DNA of 13,192 nt from W11650 sp963545585 (GCA_963545585.1 CAUUKX010000059.1:1-13192), one strand, 5' to 3'; shown: positions 1 to 7,870, numbered from the stretch's first letter. The notes: generated from the letters alone by a model not told the origin. A program made the numbers and translations.

Positions 1-547
1 CGTCCTCATGTATTTTTCCTTTTGGAAAACGAATATCTCCTATTACACTTCGATGATACAATTTATTCCATGCTACTGCTTTAAAATACTTCCAATCCAG
101 CATACCTTCTAAAGCCTTTATTCTATCAGCCACTATTATAGATGCCGTACACTTAGATTCCTCAATAATTTCTTCCCTATAAACATTGCGGTAACTACAT
201 TCAACAATATCCGCCTGATATTCTGATGCAATCTGCTGTAAAACCTGGATGGTATCAACATCAAGCCAGTCATCACTATCTATAAAAAAAAGATACTCTC
301 CTTTTGCCCTATCAATTCCATAATTTCTGGCATCGGAAAGACCGCCGTTTTCTTTATGAAGAGCCTTTATTCGTTTATCTTTTTCTGCAAATTCATCTAC
401 AATCTGTGGCGATGAATCTGTAGCGCCATCATTTACGAGTAATATTTCCAAATTTTCATAAGTTTGGTTAACAAGTGAATTAATACATCTAACCAAATAT
501 TTTTCCACATTATAAATAGGAACAATAATACTGATCAAAGGTAACAT
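1..547 (-). CDS. GT2 family glycosyltransferase, N-terminal part (cut by window edge)
   Basis: The first 182 codons of a GT2 (GT-A fold) glycosyltransferase are present; the C-terminus lies beyond base 1. It starts with ATG at 547 behind an AGGAG site about 8 nt upstream, 20 bases after the ATPase stop, so it belongs to the same operon. The N-terminus reads LISIIVPIYN, the nucleotide-binding loop is VNDGATDSS (about residues 38-46), and the metal-binding DXD motif is DSDD at about 90-93. A conserved HED, probably part of the catalytic acceptor region, sits at about 180-182, just before the edge. It would transfer a sugar from a nucleotide-sugar donor to a growing lipid-linked glycan at the inner face of the membrane. 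It is clearly a paralogue of the gene at 2105-3073, sharing ADIVECSYR and closely similar AWNK and DIRFP blocks. Donor and acceptor are unknown. Confidence 0.93.
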   Translation of the reverse strand, partial: MLPLISIIVPIYNVEKYLVRCINSLVNQTYENLEILLVNDGATDSSPQIVDEFAEKDKRIKALHKENGGLSDARNYGIDRAKGEYLFFIDSDDWLDVDTIQVLQQIASEYQADIVECSYRNVYREEIIEESKCTASIIVADRIKALEGMLDWKYFKAVAWNKLYHRSVIGDIRFPKGKIHED

Positions 548-567
548 TTTTCTTCTCCTAATCATTC

Positions 568-1305
568 TTATTCACGAGTATTTTCATACTCATTCATTAT
601 TTCCAAGGCATTCCCACTTTTCACAATTTTGCCACAATGCAACCAGATCGCTTTATCGCAAAGCTTTACCACTGCCGATTTATTATGTGATACAAATAAA
701 ACTGTTACTCCTTTATTTGTCATTTCTTCAATTCTTTTATAACATTTTTCCTGAAATGCATAATCTCCCACTGCTAAAACTTCATCGATAATCAAAATAT
801 TTGGAATATGAGCTGTTGCAACCGCAAATCCAAGCCTTGCATACATGCCTGACGAAAAGTTCTTAATAGCCACATTTTCAAAATCTCTTAACTCTGCAAA
901 GTCCAATATCTCATCATAGCTATCTGCAATTTGCTTATCAGAGAGCCCCAGAATAGCACCATTTAAATAAACATTTTCTTTCGCTGATAAATTGGGGTCA
1001 AATCCTGCCCCCAGTTCTATCATTGGAGCGATTTTTCCATTTACCGTTATTTTCCCGGAAGAAGGTTTCATAACACCGGCAATCAATTTTAGTAAAGTAC
1101 TTTTTCCTGAGCCATTTAAGCCTACTAATGCCAACCGTTCTCCTTTTTCCACCGAAAAGCTGATATCTCTCAATGCATAAAACTCTTTAAATTTTAACTC
1201 TCGTTTCATCACTTTAATAAAAGCTTCTTTCAGGCTATCTACCTTTTCTGCCGCCATATTAAAACGCATAGAAACGCTTTCTACTGTTACCGCAATATTT
1301 TCCAT
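568..1305 (-). CDS. ABC transporter ATPase for polysaccharide export (Wzt/TagH type)
   Basis: This 245-residue protein is the ATP-binding subunit of a polysaccharide or teichoic-acid exporter. Visible motifs are Walker A GLNGSGKST (62-70), the ABC signature FSSGM (150-154), Walker B ILIIDEV (170-176, catalytic Glu175) and the switch His207 in VSHN. The block KIAPMIELGAGFDPNLSAKENVYLNG (split here only for reading: KIAPMIELGAGF, then DPNLSAKENVYLNG) is typical of the Wzt/TagH subfamily. It ends soon after the nucleotide-binding domain, so it lacks the C-terminal glycan-recognition domain of long Wzt proteins such as that of E. coli O9a, and the long extension of B. subtilis TagH. The ATG at 1305 has a GAGGT site, and the gap to the permease stop is 14 bases. 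It should pair with the permease at 1320-2108. Assignment to this ABC subfamily is firm; the polymer exported is inferred only from context. Confidence 0.95.
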   Translation of the reverse strand: MENIAVTVESVSMRFNMAAEKVDSLKEAFIKVMKRELKFKEFYALRDISFSVEKGERLALVGLNGSGKSTLLKLIAGVMKPSSGKITVNGKIAPMIELGAGFDPNLSAKENVYLNGAILGLSDKQIADSYDEILDFAELRDFENVAIKNFSSGMYARLGFAVATAHIPNILIIDEVLAVGDYAFQEKCYKRIEEMTNKGVTVLFVSHNKSAVVKLCDKAIWLHCGKIVKSGNALEIMNEYENTRE

Positions 1306-1319
1306 TTATTTACCTCATT

Positions 1320-2108
1320 TTATATATATAATATAAATCTATCTTGCAAATTTCTAAACGAAAAGATTCCAACCATCAGAAAAACAATTCCTAAAAGAAA
1401 GCATGTTAAATTTAAGGTTAAACTCGGAATCTGACCATCAATTATTACCACTCGAAACAGTTTAACAAAATGGTACATAGGATTTAATCGTAAATATGTT
1501 ATAAAATGATTAGGAACAATTGACTCTGTATAAAAAAGCGGCGTCAAATATGTCAATGCAGTAATTAACACTCCTGAATATAGATGTGTGATATCTCTAA
1601 AAAACACGTTAACAGATGACAATAATAAACCCATGCCTAAACTAAAAATAAACAAGAAAAAAATTGGAATCGGTAAATAAAGCAGCGCCCAATGAAAAGA
1701 CGCTTTTGTTGTAATCATTACAATCAGTAACGCCACAAATGAGAAGAAAAAATTTACTAATGATGAGAGAATTCTTGACATGGGAAATAAATATTTCGGC
1801 AAATAAATTTTTTTAATCAATGCAGCATTTTCAATAATAGACTGAAGTGCCTGATTGGTTGACTCTGAAAAAAAGCCAAAAACAATCATTCCCGTAAGCA
1901 CATAAACTGGATAATTTTCTACTTCCGTATTGAACAAATTAGAAAAAACAACTACCATAACTCCCATCATCAACAAAGGGTTCAGAACCGTCCATAGCAT
2001 TCCTAAAAACGATTTTCTATATCGAACCTTTACATCTCTGGCTACTAATTTCTTAAGCAAATTATTATATTGAAAAAAAACTTTAAATCTTATAAGAACT
2101 CCTGTCAT
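1320..2108 (-). CDS. ABC-2 type polysaccharide export permease (Wzm/TagG type)
   Basis: This 262-residue integral membrane protein is the channel-forming subunit of the exporter. The N-terminal cytoplasmic stretch LVARDVKVRYRKSFLG (21-36) followed by LWTVLNPLL is the hallmark of Wzm/TagG/KpsM-like ABC-2 permeases. About six hydrophobic segments can be seen, near residues 37-58, 67-84, 110-133, 140-165, 174-197 and 231-250. Length agrees with the family norm of about 260. Its start forms an ATGA overlap with the stop of the preceding GT2 gene, which suggests translational coupling. The cognate ATPase follows 14 bases later. The pair would flip an undecaprenyl-linked polymer across the membrane, meaning polymerisation is completed in the cytoplasm. 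No Wzx flippase or Wzy polymerase is visible in the window, which agrees with an ABC-dependent route, although the rest of the locus lies off the left edge. Confidence 0.95.
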   Translation of the reverse strand: MTGVLIRFKVFFQYNNLLKKLVARDVKVRYRKSFLGMLWTVLNPLLMMGVMVVVFSNLFNTEVENYPVYVLTGMIVFGFFSESTNQALQSIIENAALIKKIYLPKYLFPMSRILSSLVNFFFSFVALLIVMITTKASFHWALLYLPIPIFFLFIFSLGMGLLLSSVNVFFRDITHLYSGVLITALTYLTPLFYTESIVPNHFITYLRLNPMYHFVKLFRVVIIDGQIPSLTLNLTCFLLGIVFLMVGIFSFRNLQDRFILYI

Positions 2109-3073
2109 TGTTTATTTAACACCTTCCTTATTATATAAAAAATCTTTGGACAAATGCATAATAATGTTAATTGTATCTTTAGTCCCCATCCATAGTCCTT
2201 TAATATCTCTTTTTTCCAATTACTTTTAATCCTTCGAATCTCTTCATTAATTCTGTCATCTTGAATTTCATTCCTTTCTGCTTTTATTATTGTGTCAAAT
2301 AATACCCAATAATATGCTATTTTTAGCAATTTTGAAAAATCTGATGACGCAGATGCCTGTATAAAAAACCTCTCTTTTTCTTGCAATGCTTCCAATTTGT
2401 CTATATTTTTTTTTGTAAATCCAGCAGTAATGCTGCTGTTTCGATATTTTATATAATTATATTTCACAATATCATAAAATACTAATTTCTTTGCTTTATA
2501 GAAAACCTGATATGTAATAAATTCATCTTCATGATATTTTCCAATCGGAAACCGTATATCTTTCCATAACTCACGCACATAAATTTTATTCCAAGCCACT
2601 GACAAAAAATATTTCCACTTTAGCTGCCACGTCAGTGCTTCGTAATTATTACAAATCAAAACATCTCCCAGTCCAGCTGTGGTTTCTTTCACGCAGTCTT
2701 CGTATATCTCTCGATACGAACATTCTACAATATCCGCTTGATGCTCGTCAAGTTTTTTGAGCATCTGCTCATACATATCCTGATCCAGAAAGTCATCTCC
2801 ATCCACAAAAGCAATATAATCTCCACTGGCACAATCAAGTCCTGTGTTTCTGGCCGAAGATAATCCTCCATTTGGCTTATTAATAACTTTAATTCTACTG
2901 TCTTTTTCCGCATAGCTTTGGCAAATTGCTCCAGAAGAATCTGTCGAACCATCATTTACCAAAATAATTTCCAGTTTTGAATAACTTTGATTAACAATGG
3001 AATCTATGCATTTTTCTAAATAAGCCTCAATATTATAAATTGCCACAATAACACTTATCACTTTGTTTTTCAT
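2105..3073 (-). CDS. GT2 family glycosyltransferase
   Basis: A 322-residue GT2 enzyme. The N-terminal GT-A domain begins VISVIVAIYN. The donor-binding loop VNDGSTDSS lies at about 39-47, the NGGLSSARNTGL block at about 68-79, the DXD variant DGDD at 91-94, and HEDE at 181-184. The C-terminal third is basic and aromatic-rich, ending in a hydrophobic patch that may contact the membrane. The start is ATG at 3073, only one base after the preceding stop, with a weak GAAAGAG site inside the end of that gene, so coupling is likely. The 3' end overlaps the permease start by four bases. It is the closest relative in the window of the truncated GT2 at 1-547, so the two flank the exporter pair. The general role as a membrane-associated transferase building the exported glycan is secure; the sugar and linkage are not. 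Confidence 0.94.
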   Translation of the reverse strand: MKNKVISVIVAIYNIEAYLEKCIDSIVNQSYSKLEIILVNDGSTDSSGAICQSYAEKDSRIKVINKPNGGLSSARNTGLDCASGDYIAFVDGDDFLDQDMYEQMLKKLDEHQADIVECSYREIYEDCVKETTAGLGDVLICNNYEALTWQLKWKYFLSVAWNKIYVRELWKDIRFPIGKYHEDEFITYQVFYKAKKLVFYDIVKYNYIKYRNSSITAGFTKKNIDKLEALQEKERFFIQASASSDFSKLLKIAYYWVLFDTIIKAERNEIQDDRINEEIRRIKSNWKKEILKDYGWGLKIQLTLLCICPKIFYIIRKVLNKQ

Positions 3074-3074
3074 G

Positions 3075-4217
3075 TTATGCTCTTTCTTTTCGTTTTGTGA
3101 ACTTCATCCAAAAAATTCGTAAACCATACAGACGAAAAAAAGCGTAAAATCCTATTAGTTTTCCCATTGGTTTTGGCATCACCTTTACAGGAATATGTTT
3201 ATCTGACTGACTCAGTCTTTCCAATACCTCTTTTTCCTTATCTTTATAAATCAAAAAAAGAACATAATCCCATTTTTCTCCAAACGATACATTGCAGATT
3301 CTAATTGCTTCTTTAACATAACTGTTTCGGCATATTTCCTTTAAAATCTTTTTCTTTTCTTCCTTCGCCTCACTGGCTGCATCTGAAAACAACATGTCCA
3401 ATCCGTAAATAGTTCGGCTTAAAATAAATGTAGATATATTTCTTTGATTTAGTTTACTGACAATTTGCCATTTATTAAGCGTTTCCGCCAATACTTTAAA
3501 TTGGCAAAATAACTGTTCAAACACGTCAGGTTTATACCGTCTTTCCAGAGAATCCTCTCTATCAATGCAATAATAATACAATAGTTTATTGGTAATACAT
3601 ACTGCATGACAATAATTCAAATACTTCAAATTAAAGACAAAGTCCTCTCCATAATACATTTTTTCATCAAAAAAAAGTTTCTTTTCTTTGATGATTTTCG
3701 CTTGAAAGAGCTTATTACACATCATGCTAATGGTGTTAAAATAAAGCAAGTAAAAACCAATATTACTCAAAAACAGGCGAATATTCAAAGTCTTATCCGG
3801 ATAAATGTCACTATTGGCTAAAAAAGGAATGTCTTTACCCTCATCTCTTTTGCGATAGACGAAGCCGCTGATTACTAATTCCGCTTTTTCCTTTTCCATC
3901 TTTTGAACCAGAAATTTCATCATTTCCGGATGAATCTCATCATCACTATCAACAAACTGAATATATTCTCCCTGCGCTCTTTTTAATCCTGCATTTCGCG
4001 CTGCACTTACCCCACTATTTTTTTGTTCGAATACATGCACCCTTTTGTCTTTATTTGAAAAATCCAGTGCAATTTTTGATGTCTCATCTTCTGAACCATC
4101 GTCAATAATTAGCAACTCGAAGTTTGTATAATCTTGGTCAAGAATACTTTGTATGCATCTTGCTATGGTTTTTTCGGCATTAAATGCCGCTACAATGACA
4201 GAAACTTTCTTTTCCAA
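3075..4217 (-). CDS. GT2 family glycosyltransferase, probable TTG start
   Basis: A GT2 enzyme of 380 residues if it starts at TTG 4217. The longest open frame would begin at a GTG at 4304, but that start lacks a good ribosome site and would overlap the preceding gene by about 60 bases. At TTG 4217 there is an AAGGAGAGGG site just upstream, clear of the previous stop (4241). The protein then begins LEKKVSVIVAAFN, and its DSDD metal motif falls at residues 90-93, the same place as in the two paralogues. Other motifs are IDDGSEDET, GVSAARNAGL and GEDF. The C-terminal region is long and rich in Lys/Glu, ending with basic and aromatic residues. It sits 23 bases after one GT2 and one base before the next. 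Its function is chain extension of the operon's polymer; specificity is unknown. Confidence 0.92.
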   Translation of the reverse strand: MEKKVSVIVAAFNAEKTIARCIQSILDQDYTNFELLIIDDGSEDETSKIALDFSNKDKRVHVFEQKNSGVSAARNAGLKRAQGEYIQFVDSDDEIHPEMMKFLVQKMEKEKAELVISGFVYRKRDEGKDIPFLANSDIYPDKTLNIRLFLSNIGFYLLYFNTISMMCNKLFQAKIIKEKKLFFDEKMYYGEDFVFNLKYLNYCHAVCITNKLLYYYCIDREDSLERRYKPDVFEQLFCQFKVLAETLNKWQIVSKLNQRNISTFILSRTIYGLDMLFSDAASEAKEEKKKILKEICRNSYVKEAIRICNVSFGEKWDYVLFLIYKDKEKEVLERLSQSDKHIPVKVMPKPMGKLIGFYAFFRLYGLRIFWMKFTKRKERA

Positions 4218-4222
4218 ACAAA

Positions 4223-4232
4223 CCCTCTCCTT
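4223..4232 (-). promoter_or_regulatory. Ribosome binding site that decides the TTG start at 4217
   Basis: On the minus strand this reads AAGGAGAGGG and ends a few bases before TTG 4217. The same ten bases precede the ATG of the GT4 gene (start 6273), which supports its use. It lies just past the stop of the upstream gene (4241), so the longer GTG-start frame would have to run through it. Confidence 0.75.
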
Positions 4233-4240
4233 ACTATACT

Positions 4241-5155
4241 TTACATATCTCTTTTCTTTATTTTCCGAACCAAAAGAATCATGAAGCGATATTGAAAGAG
4301 CCACCTTAGTATATTATCTTTCAGCCTGACTTTCCCCTTTTTCGACTTTACCGGCAATCTCCCTTTGTATTCCTGTGCTTGCAGCTTAATATCCACTTGT
4401 TTTGCAATGCTTTGAATATGTTTTTCTGATTGTTTTCTAAGGTATTTTTGCAATCTAACTTTTTGTTTCATTCCGTCACTTCTACGTCGATACCAAAATC
4501 CCAACACCGGAATATGAAGAGGAACCATTTTGTGTACAAGCAACTTTAAAAACAACTCCCAGTCTTCGTCATAATGTTTTTCCAGTTCCGAATACCCTCC
4601 CACCAGATTTAATGTCTTTTTACGAAACGCTGCTGTAACAACCAAAAAGTTGGCAATGGTCAGTCTGCCAGCCGAAAAAGGAATGCACCATGTATATTCC
4701 TGATTATAAAACCCAACGGAATCCGTATAGCTCCAATCAGCTTCAGGATAATGCTTTAGTGCATGGTAATTTATCTCTAAAAAATAGTTTTCTATCAAAT
4801 CATCCGCATCCAAAGGAACCACAATATCTGCCAATGCCTCTTTAATCCCCTTATTTCTTGCCTTAGATTGTCCTTGATTTTCTTGAATAAATAATCTTAT
4901 CCTATAATCTTTTTTTACCATTCCTTGCAAAAAGTCTTTATTTTCCTTATTGCTGCCATCATCTACAATGATCCACTCAAAGTTTGCCAATGTTTGATTT
5001 ATAACCGAATTAAATGTTTGCTCAAAAAAATCTTTCGCATTATAGTAAGGTGTAACAATGGAGATTAGTGGTTTTTCTTTTAATGGAACATTGCAAAAAT
5101 TTCTCTCTCTGTATTTACCTGGTTCCATTGTAAAATCAAATCGTTTTCTTTTCAT
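4241..5155 (-). CDS. GT2 family glycosyltransferase
   Basis: A 304-residue GT2 enzyme. A basic leader of about 28 residues comes before the GT-A domain, which begins LISIVTPYYN (30-39). The donor loop IVDDGS lies at about 63-68, the block NQGQSKARNKG at about 93-103, the DXD motif DADD at 116-119, and an acidic DEDW motif at 196-199 matches the usual catalytic-base region. The C-terminus is strongly basic (many Lys/Arg) with a short hydrophobic patch near the end (LFQYRFMILLV), a likely membrane-anchoring amphipathic part. The ATG at 5155 overlaps the GT4 stop by four bases (ATGA). A second Met at residue 10 is a possible alternative start. It belongs to a different GT2 subgroup from the paralogues on its 3' side. 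Donor and acceptor cannot be predicted. Confidence 0.93.
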   Translation of the reverse strand: MKRKRFDFTMEPGKYRERNFCNVPLKEKPLISIVTPYYNAKDFFEQTFNSVINQTLANFEWIIVDDGSNKENKDFLQGMVKKDYRIRLFIQENQGQSKARNKGIKEALADIVVPLDADDLIENYFLEINYHALKHYPEADWSYTDSVGFYNQEYTWCIPFSAGRLTIANFLVVTAAFRKKTLNLVGGYSELEKHYDEDWELFLKLLVHKMVPLHIPVLGFWYRRRSDGMKQKVRLQKYLRKQSEKHIQSIAKQVDIKLQAQEYKGRLPVKSKKGKVRLKDNILRWLFQYRFMILLVRKIKKRDM

Positions 5156-6273
5156 AGCTTGTTACTTGCTCCTTTATAATATGCAAGTAACCGCTCCGCT
5201 TCCGTTTGAATACAATATCCGGCTACCGTGAAATTATTTATAATCTTTTCAGCCATTTGATCCCTGTTTTGTTTCTCATGGTTTTCAATTACTTCTACCC
5301 ATATTTCTTCATTCAGGTTCAAAAATCGAACCTGTTCTGTTATTTCTACTTCCCTCGTAATCTTGTCCGACATAAAGCAAGGAAGTCCTACTGCTTGTGC
5401 TTCCACTCCCACTACCGGTAATCCTTCAAACAAAGAAGGCAACAAGAAAAAGTCCATGGCACATAAATACTTAGATACTTCCTTTTGAACTCCCGCAAAA
5501 ATAACATAATCTTGTATTTTTTTTTGTTTTGCTATTGATTTAATATCCTTTTCCAGTTCACCATTCCCTACCAGTAACAAACGATAATTTTTGTTTTTCC
5601 TGATCAGTCTTTCCAAAATTTCCAATAAAAAAACATGATTTTTTTGAAGCGAAAATCGTCCCACATGCCCCAAAACAATCTTTTCATCTAAATGCAGCTT
5701 ATTCCTTATCATCTGCCGGTCTTCATTCCTAAATTTGTATTTTTCTAAATCAATTGCATTATTAAGCAAAAAGACCTTTCTTCTCGCCCCAAATAAGTAA
5801 TCTGCTGCCATTTTCGAACATGCCATTTTCTGATTAGCATAATGCTTTCCTATTTTATGTAAAATATCATTCCGCAGTCTTTTTATTGATGTTTCTGCGC
5901 CTTTTGAATTATGGCTATGTATAATACGAATTGGAACCCCTTGATTTCTTGCTGCTTTTAGATATATAAATGCAGCATTTGGAATATGACAATGTACGAT
6001 CTGGTAACCACATCTGTGAAATAGTATCTCTGCTTTCTGACTGCATGTTCTTAGATTCCGAAAGGACAATTCCGGAAAATGATAAATTCTACCACCCAAA
6101 TCGAGAATTTCTTTTACTAAATCTTGCTCGGAATCTCCATGAGTAATAAAGTCAAATATCACTTTTTCTTTATTGATCTGCCTGAAATAATTCAGCACCA
6201 CTGCTGTGACACCATTATTTTTTTCGATTTTTTCAATAATATGAAGTACTCTTAAGGGCTCGCTTTGATTCAT
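5152..6273 (-). CDS. GT4 family glycosyltransferase (GT-B fold, EPS type)
   Basis: A 373-residue retaining glycosyltransferase of family GT4, the only GT-B enzyme in the cluster. The N-terminal acceptor domain opens LRVLHIIEKIEKNNGVT, with the glycine-containing loop near residues 17-22 and the HCHIPNA block at about 94-100. The C-terminal donor domain contains GHVGRFSLQKNH (202-213), LLLVGNGE (232-239) and EGLPVVGVEAQAVGLP (283-298), which carries the EX7E pair Glu283 and Glu291. The composition fits EpsF/CapM-like enzymes that add hexoses to lipid-linked intermediates. Its ATG has an AAGGAGAGGG site inside the end of the previous gene, with four bases between the two genes. It overlaps the next gene by four bases. 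The family call is firm; the sugar is not known. Confidence 0.95.
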   Translation of the reverse strand: MNQSEPLRVLHIIEKIEKNNGVTAVVLNYFRQINKEKVIFDFITHGDSEQDLVKEILDLGGRIYHFPELSFRNLRTCSQKAEILFHRCGYQIVHCHIPNAAFIYLKAARNQGVPIRIIHSHNSKGAETSIKRLRNDILHKIGKHYANQKMACSKMAADYLFGARRKVFLLNNAIDLEKYKFRNEDRQMIRNKLHLDEKIVLGHVGRFSLQKNHVFLLEILERLIRKNKNYRLLLVGNGELEKDIKSIAKQKKIQDYVIFAGVQKEVSKYLCAMDFFLLPSLFEGLPVVGVEAQAVGLPCFMSDKITREVEITEQVRFLNLNEEIWVEVIENHEKQNRDQMAEKIINNFTVAGYCIQTEAERLLAYYKGASNKL

Positions 6274-6277
6274 TTAC

Positions 6278-7057
6278 CTACCCTCTCCTTGCATATTTCA
6301 CTATTCCGTTTCCCAAGTGCCACATCAGATACCACACCGACCTTATCCGGCCGATCCCCATTTCCCGATAAACTCCGTAAGTCATATACATAGATTTCCA
6401 CTTATTTCGGGATTTACCGCCTTCCGTCATGCGCGATACCAAAAATGGCTGATTGATGCCATAAGCCGCATCATATTTTCTTAGTATGCTCAACCATTGC
6501 AAATAGTCCTCATGCAAATCACTTCGCCGCATAGGAAACTTCAAGGCAACATCCCGCTTCATTACCACGGAAGAACAAGGAATGACATTATGGTACAGAA
6601 GCTGCTTGTAATTTACTTTTTCTTTTACTCCGATTACTTTCTTTAAGGGGCAGCCATCCTTATCCATCAATTCTCTGGCGGTATAGCTTAATACACATTG
6701 CCTGACGTTCATCAGGGCTATTTGCGCTTTCAGCTTTCCCTTCCGCCAACAATCATCGGCATCCAGATAGGCAATATATTTTCCCTTGGCCGCAGCCACC
6801 CCCCTATTTCTGGAAATAGCCACGCCTTGATTCCGGCTATTACGAATATAATGAATTAATGGCCAGTAGCAGCTTTTTTTCAGTATTTCTGGCAAACCGT
6901 CAGTGGAACAATCATCAATCACGATAATTTCCAGCGGAATTCCCTGCGCTAAGGCAGAAGCAATGGCTTTTTCAATATACTTTGCTCCGTTATACACCGG
7001 AATAATCACGGATACCAACGGAAACCTCAGATTTTTTCCTTCTTTGCCATTCTTCAT
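6278..7057 (-). CDS. GT2 family glycosyltransferase, first gene of the glycan operon
   Basis: A 259-residue GT2 enzyme. The GT-A domain starts LVSVIIPVYNG (14-24), with IDDCSTDG at about 47-54, NQGVAISRNRG at about 76-86, DXD motif DADD at 99-102, and HEDY at 182-185. The C-terminal tail, rich in Trp, Tyr, Arg and Gly, resembles that of TuaG-like GT2 enzymes, by memory only. It is the promoter-proximal gene of the cluster. By eye it is richer in GC (about 42-43% in two counted lines) than the genes that follow, so it may have a different history. ATG 7057 has an AAGG site, but a strong promoter match overlaps this codon (7056-7084). If that promoter is used, translation would have to begin later, perhaps at the TTG of codon 14, which has GAGG six bases ahead. 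Confidence 0.92.
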   Translation of the reverse strand: MKNGKEGKNLRFPLVSVIIPVYNGAKYIEKAIASALAQGIPLEIIVIDDCSTDGLPEILKKSCYWPLIHYIRNSRNQGVAISRNRGVAAAKGKYIAYLDADDCWRKGKLKAQIALMNVRQCVLSYTARELMDKDGCPLKKVIGVKEKVNYKQLLYHNVIPCSSVVMKRDVALKFPMRRSDLHEDYLQWLSILRKYDAAYGINQPFLVSRMTEGGKSRNKWKSMYMTYGVYREMGIGRIRSVWYLMWHLGNGIVKYARRG

Positions 7058-7084
7058 TTTACCTTACCCCCTGCTTGCTGTCAA
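7056..7084 (-). promoter_or_regulatory. Sigma-A-like promoter overlapping the GT2 start codon
   Basis: On the minus strand, TTGACA (7084-7079, six of six) is followed by 17 bases and TAAAAT (7061-7056, five of six). It is the only good promoter match found just ahead of the glycan operon. The last two bases of the -10 box are the first two of the annotated ATG at 7057, so the expected transcript would begin near 7049, inside the frame. It is either chance or evidence for a later start codon. Confidence 0.5.
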
Positions 7085-7140
7085 CCCTTTTAAAGCTTTT
7101 CCTCTGCCTCTCCAGCTTACATAAACTTTTTCCTCCCCCC

Positions 7141-7863
7141 CTACTCCACCACTTCCCCCAGCACTTTCCCAATCGCCTCATGAATCACCAAATCGGCATT
7201 ATCATCCTGCGGCGTGGCCTGCTGGTTGATTAGGATTAGGCTTTTCCCCCTAAAATACTGAATCAGCCCGGCCGCCGGATAAACCACCAGCGACGTACCG
7301 CCGATGATCAGCACCTCGGCCTGCGCGATATACCTAACCGCCCGCTCAATCACCGACTGGTCAAGGCTTTCTCCGTAAAGCACCACATCCGGCCGGATAA
7401 TCCCGCCGCAATGCCCGCACTTTGGCACTCCGTCCTGACTTAAAACATCCGCCAACTCATACTTCCGGCCGCAATCCATGCAATAATTCCGATAAACCGA
7501 GCCATGCAGTTCCAACACATTTTTCGAGCCGGCCGCCTGATGCAGGCCATCGATATTTTGGGTAATCACCGCCTTGAGTTTCCCCGCAGCCTCTAACTTC
7601 GCCAAAGCAATATGCGCCTGATTGGGCTTGGCCTCCGGAAAAAGCAGATGATTTTTATAATAATCATAAAACTCCTCGCAATGCCGCATAAAATAAGCAT
7701 GGCTCAGCATTTCCTCAACCGCATAAGTCGTTTGGTGCTTTTGATTATACAGCCCCGTCGCCGAACGAAAATCCGGAATCCCGCTCTCGGTCGACACTCC
7801 GGCGCCGCCAAAAAAGACAATATTATTGCTGCTCTCAATAATTTTTTTCAACTCCTGATACAT
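7141..7863 (-). CDS. cobB: Sir2-family NAD-dependent protein deacylase
   Basis: A 240-residue sirtuin that removes acyl groups from lysines using NAD, giving nicotinamide and O-acyl-ADP-ribose; it acts in the cytoplasm. Visible motifs, numbered from the chosen start: GAGVSTESGIPDFR (20-33, NAD binding), TQNID (101-105), catalytic His120 in HGS, a zinc site with Cys128, Cys131, Cys149 and Cys152 (CMDC and CGHC), and GTSLVVYPA in the C-terminal Rossmann part. The frame is open for 12 more codons to 7899, but ATG 7863 has an AAGGGAGGA site seven bases upstream and gives the usual sirtuin N-terminus. The gene stands 83 bases before the glycan operon with no terminator seen between, so read-through is possible. 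Symbol cobB is used in the general bacterial sense. Confidence 0.95.
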   Translation of the reverse strand: MYQELKKIIESSNNIVFFGGAGVSTESGIPDFRSATGLYNQKHQTTYAVEEMLSHAYFMRHCEEFYDYYKNHLLFPEAKPNQAHIALAKLEAAGKLKAVITQNIDGLHQAAGSKNVLELHGSVYRNYCMDCGRKYELADVLSQDGVPKCGHCGGIIRPDVVLYGESLDQSVIERAVRYIAQAEVLIIGGTSLVVYPAAGLIQYFRGKSLILINQQATPQDDNADLVIHEAIGKVLGEVVE

Positions 7864-7870
7864 CTGCCGG

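Noticed and set aside
2725..2955. Minus-strand 76-codon frame inside a GT2 gene
   Set aside because: It is out of frame within a well-supported glycosyltransferase and has no motif of its own.
3606..3821. Plus-strand 71-codon frame inside a GT2 gene
   Set aside because: It is an AT-rich antisense shadow of the glycosyltransferase.
7058..7140. Possible terminator between the sirtuin gene and the glycan operon
   Set aside because: Only a short AAAAGCTTTT palindrome is present, with no GC stem and no T-tract.
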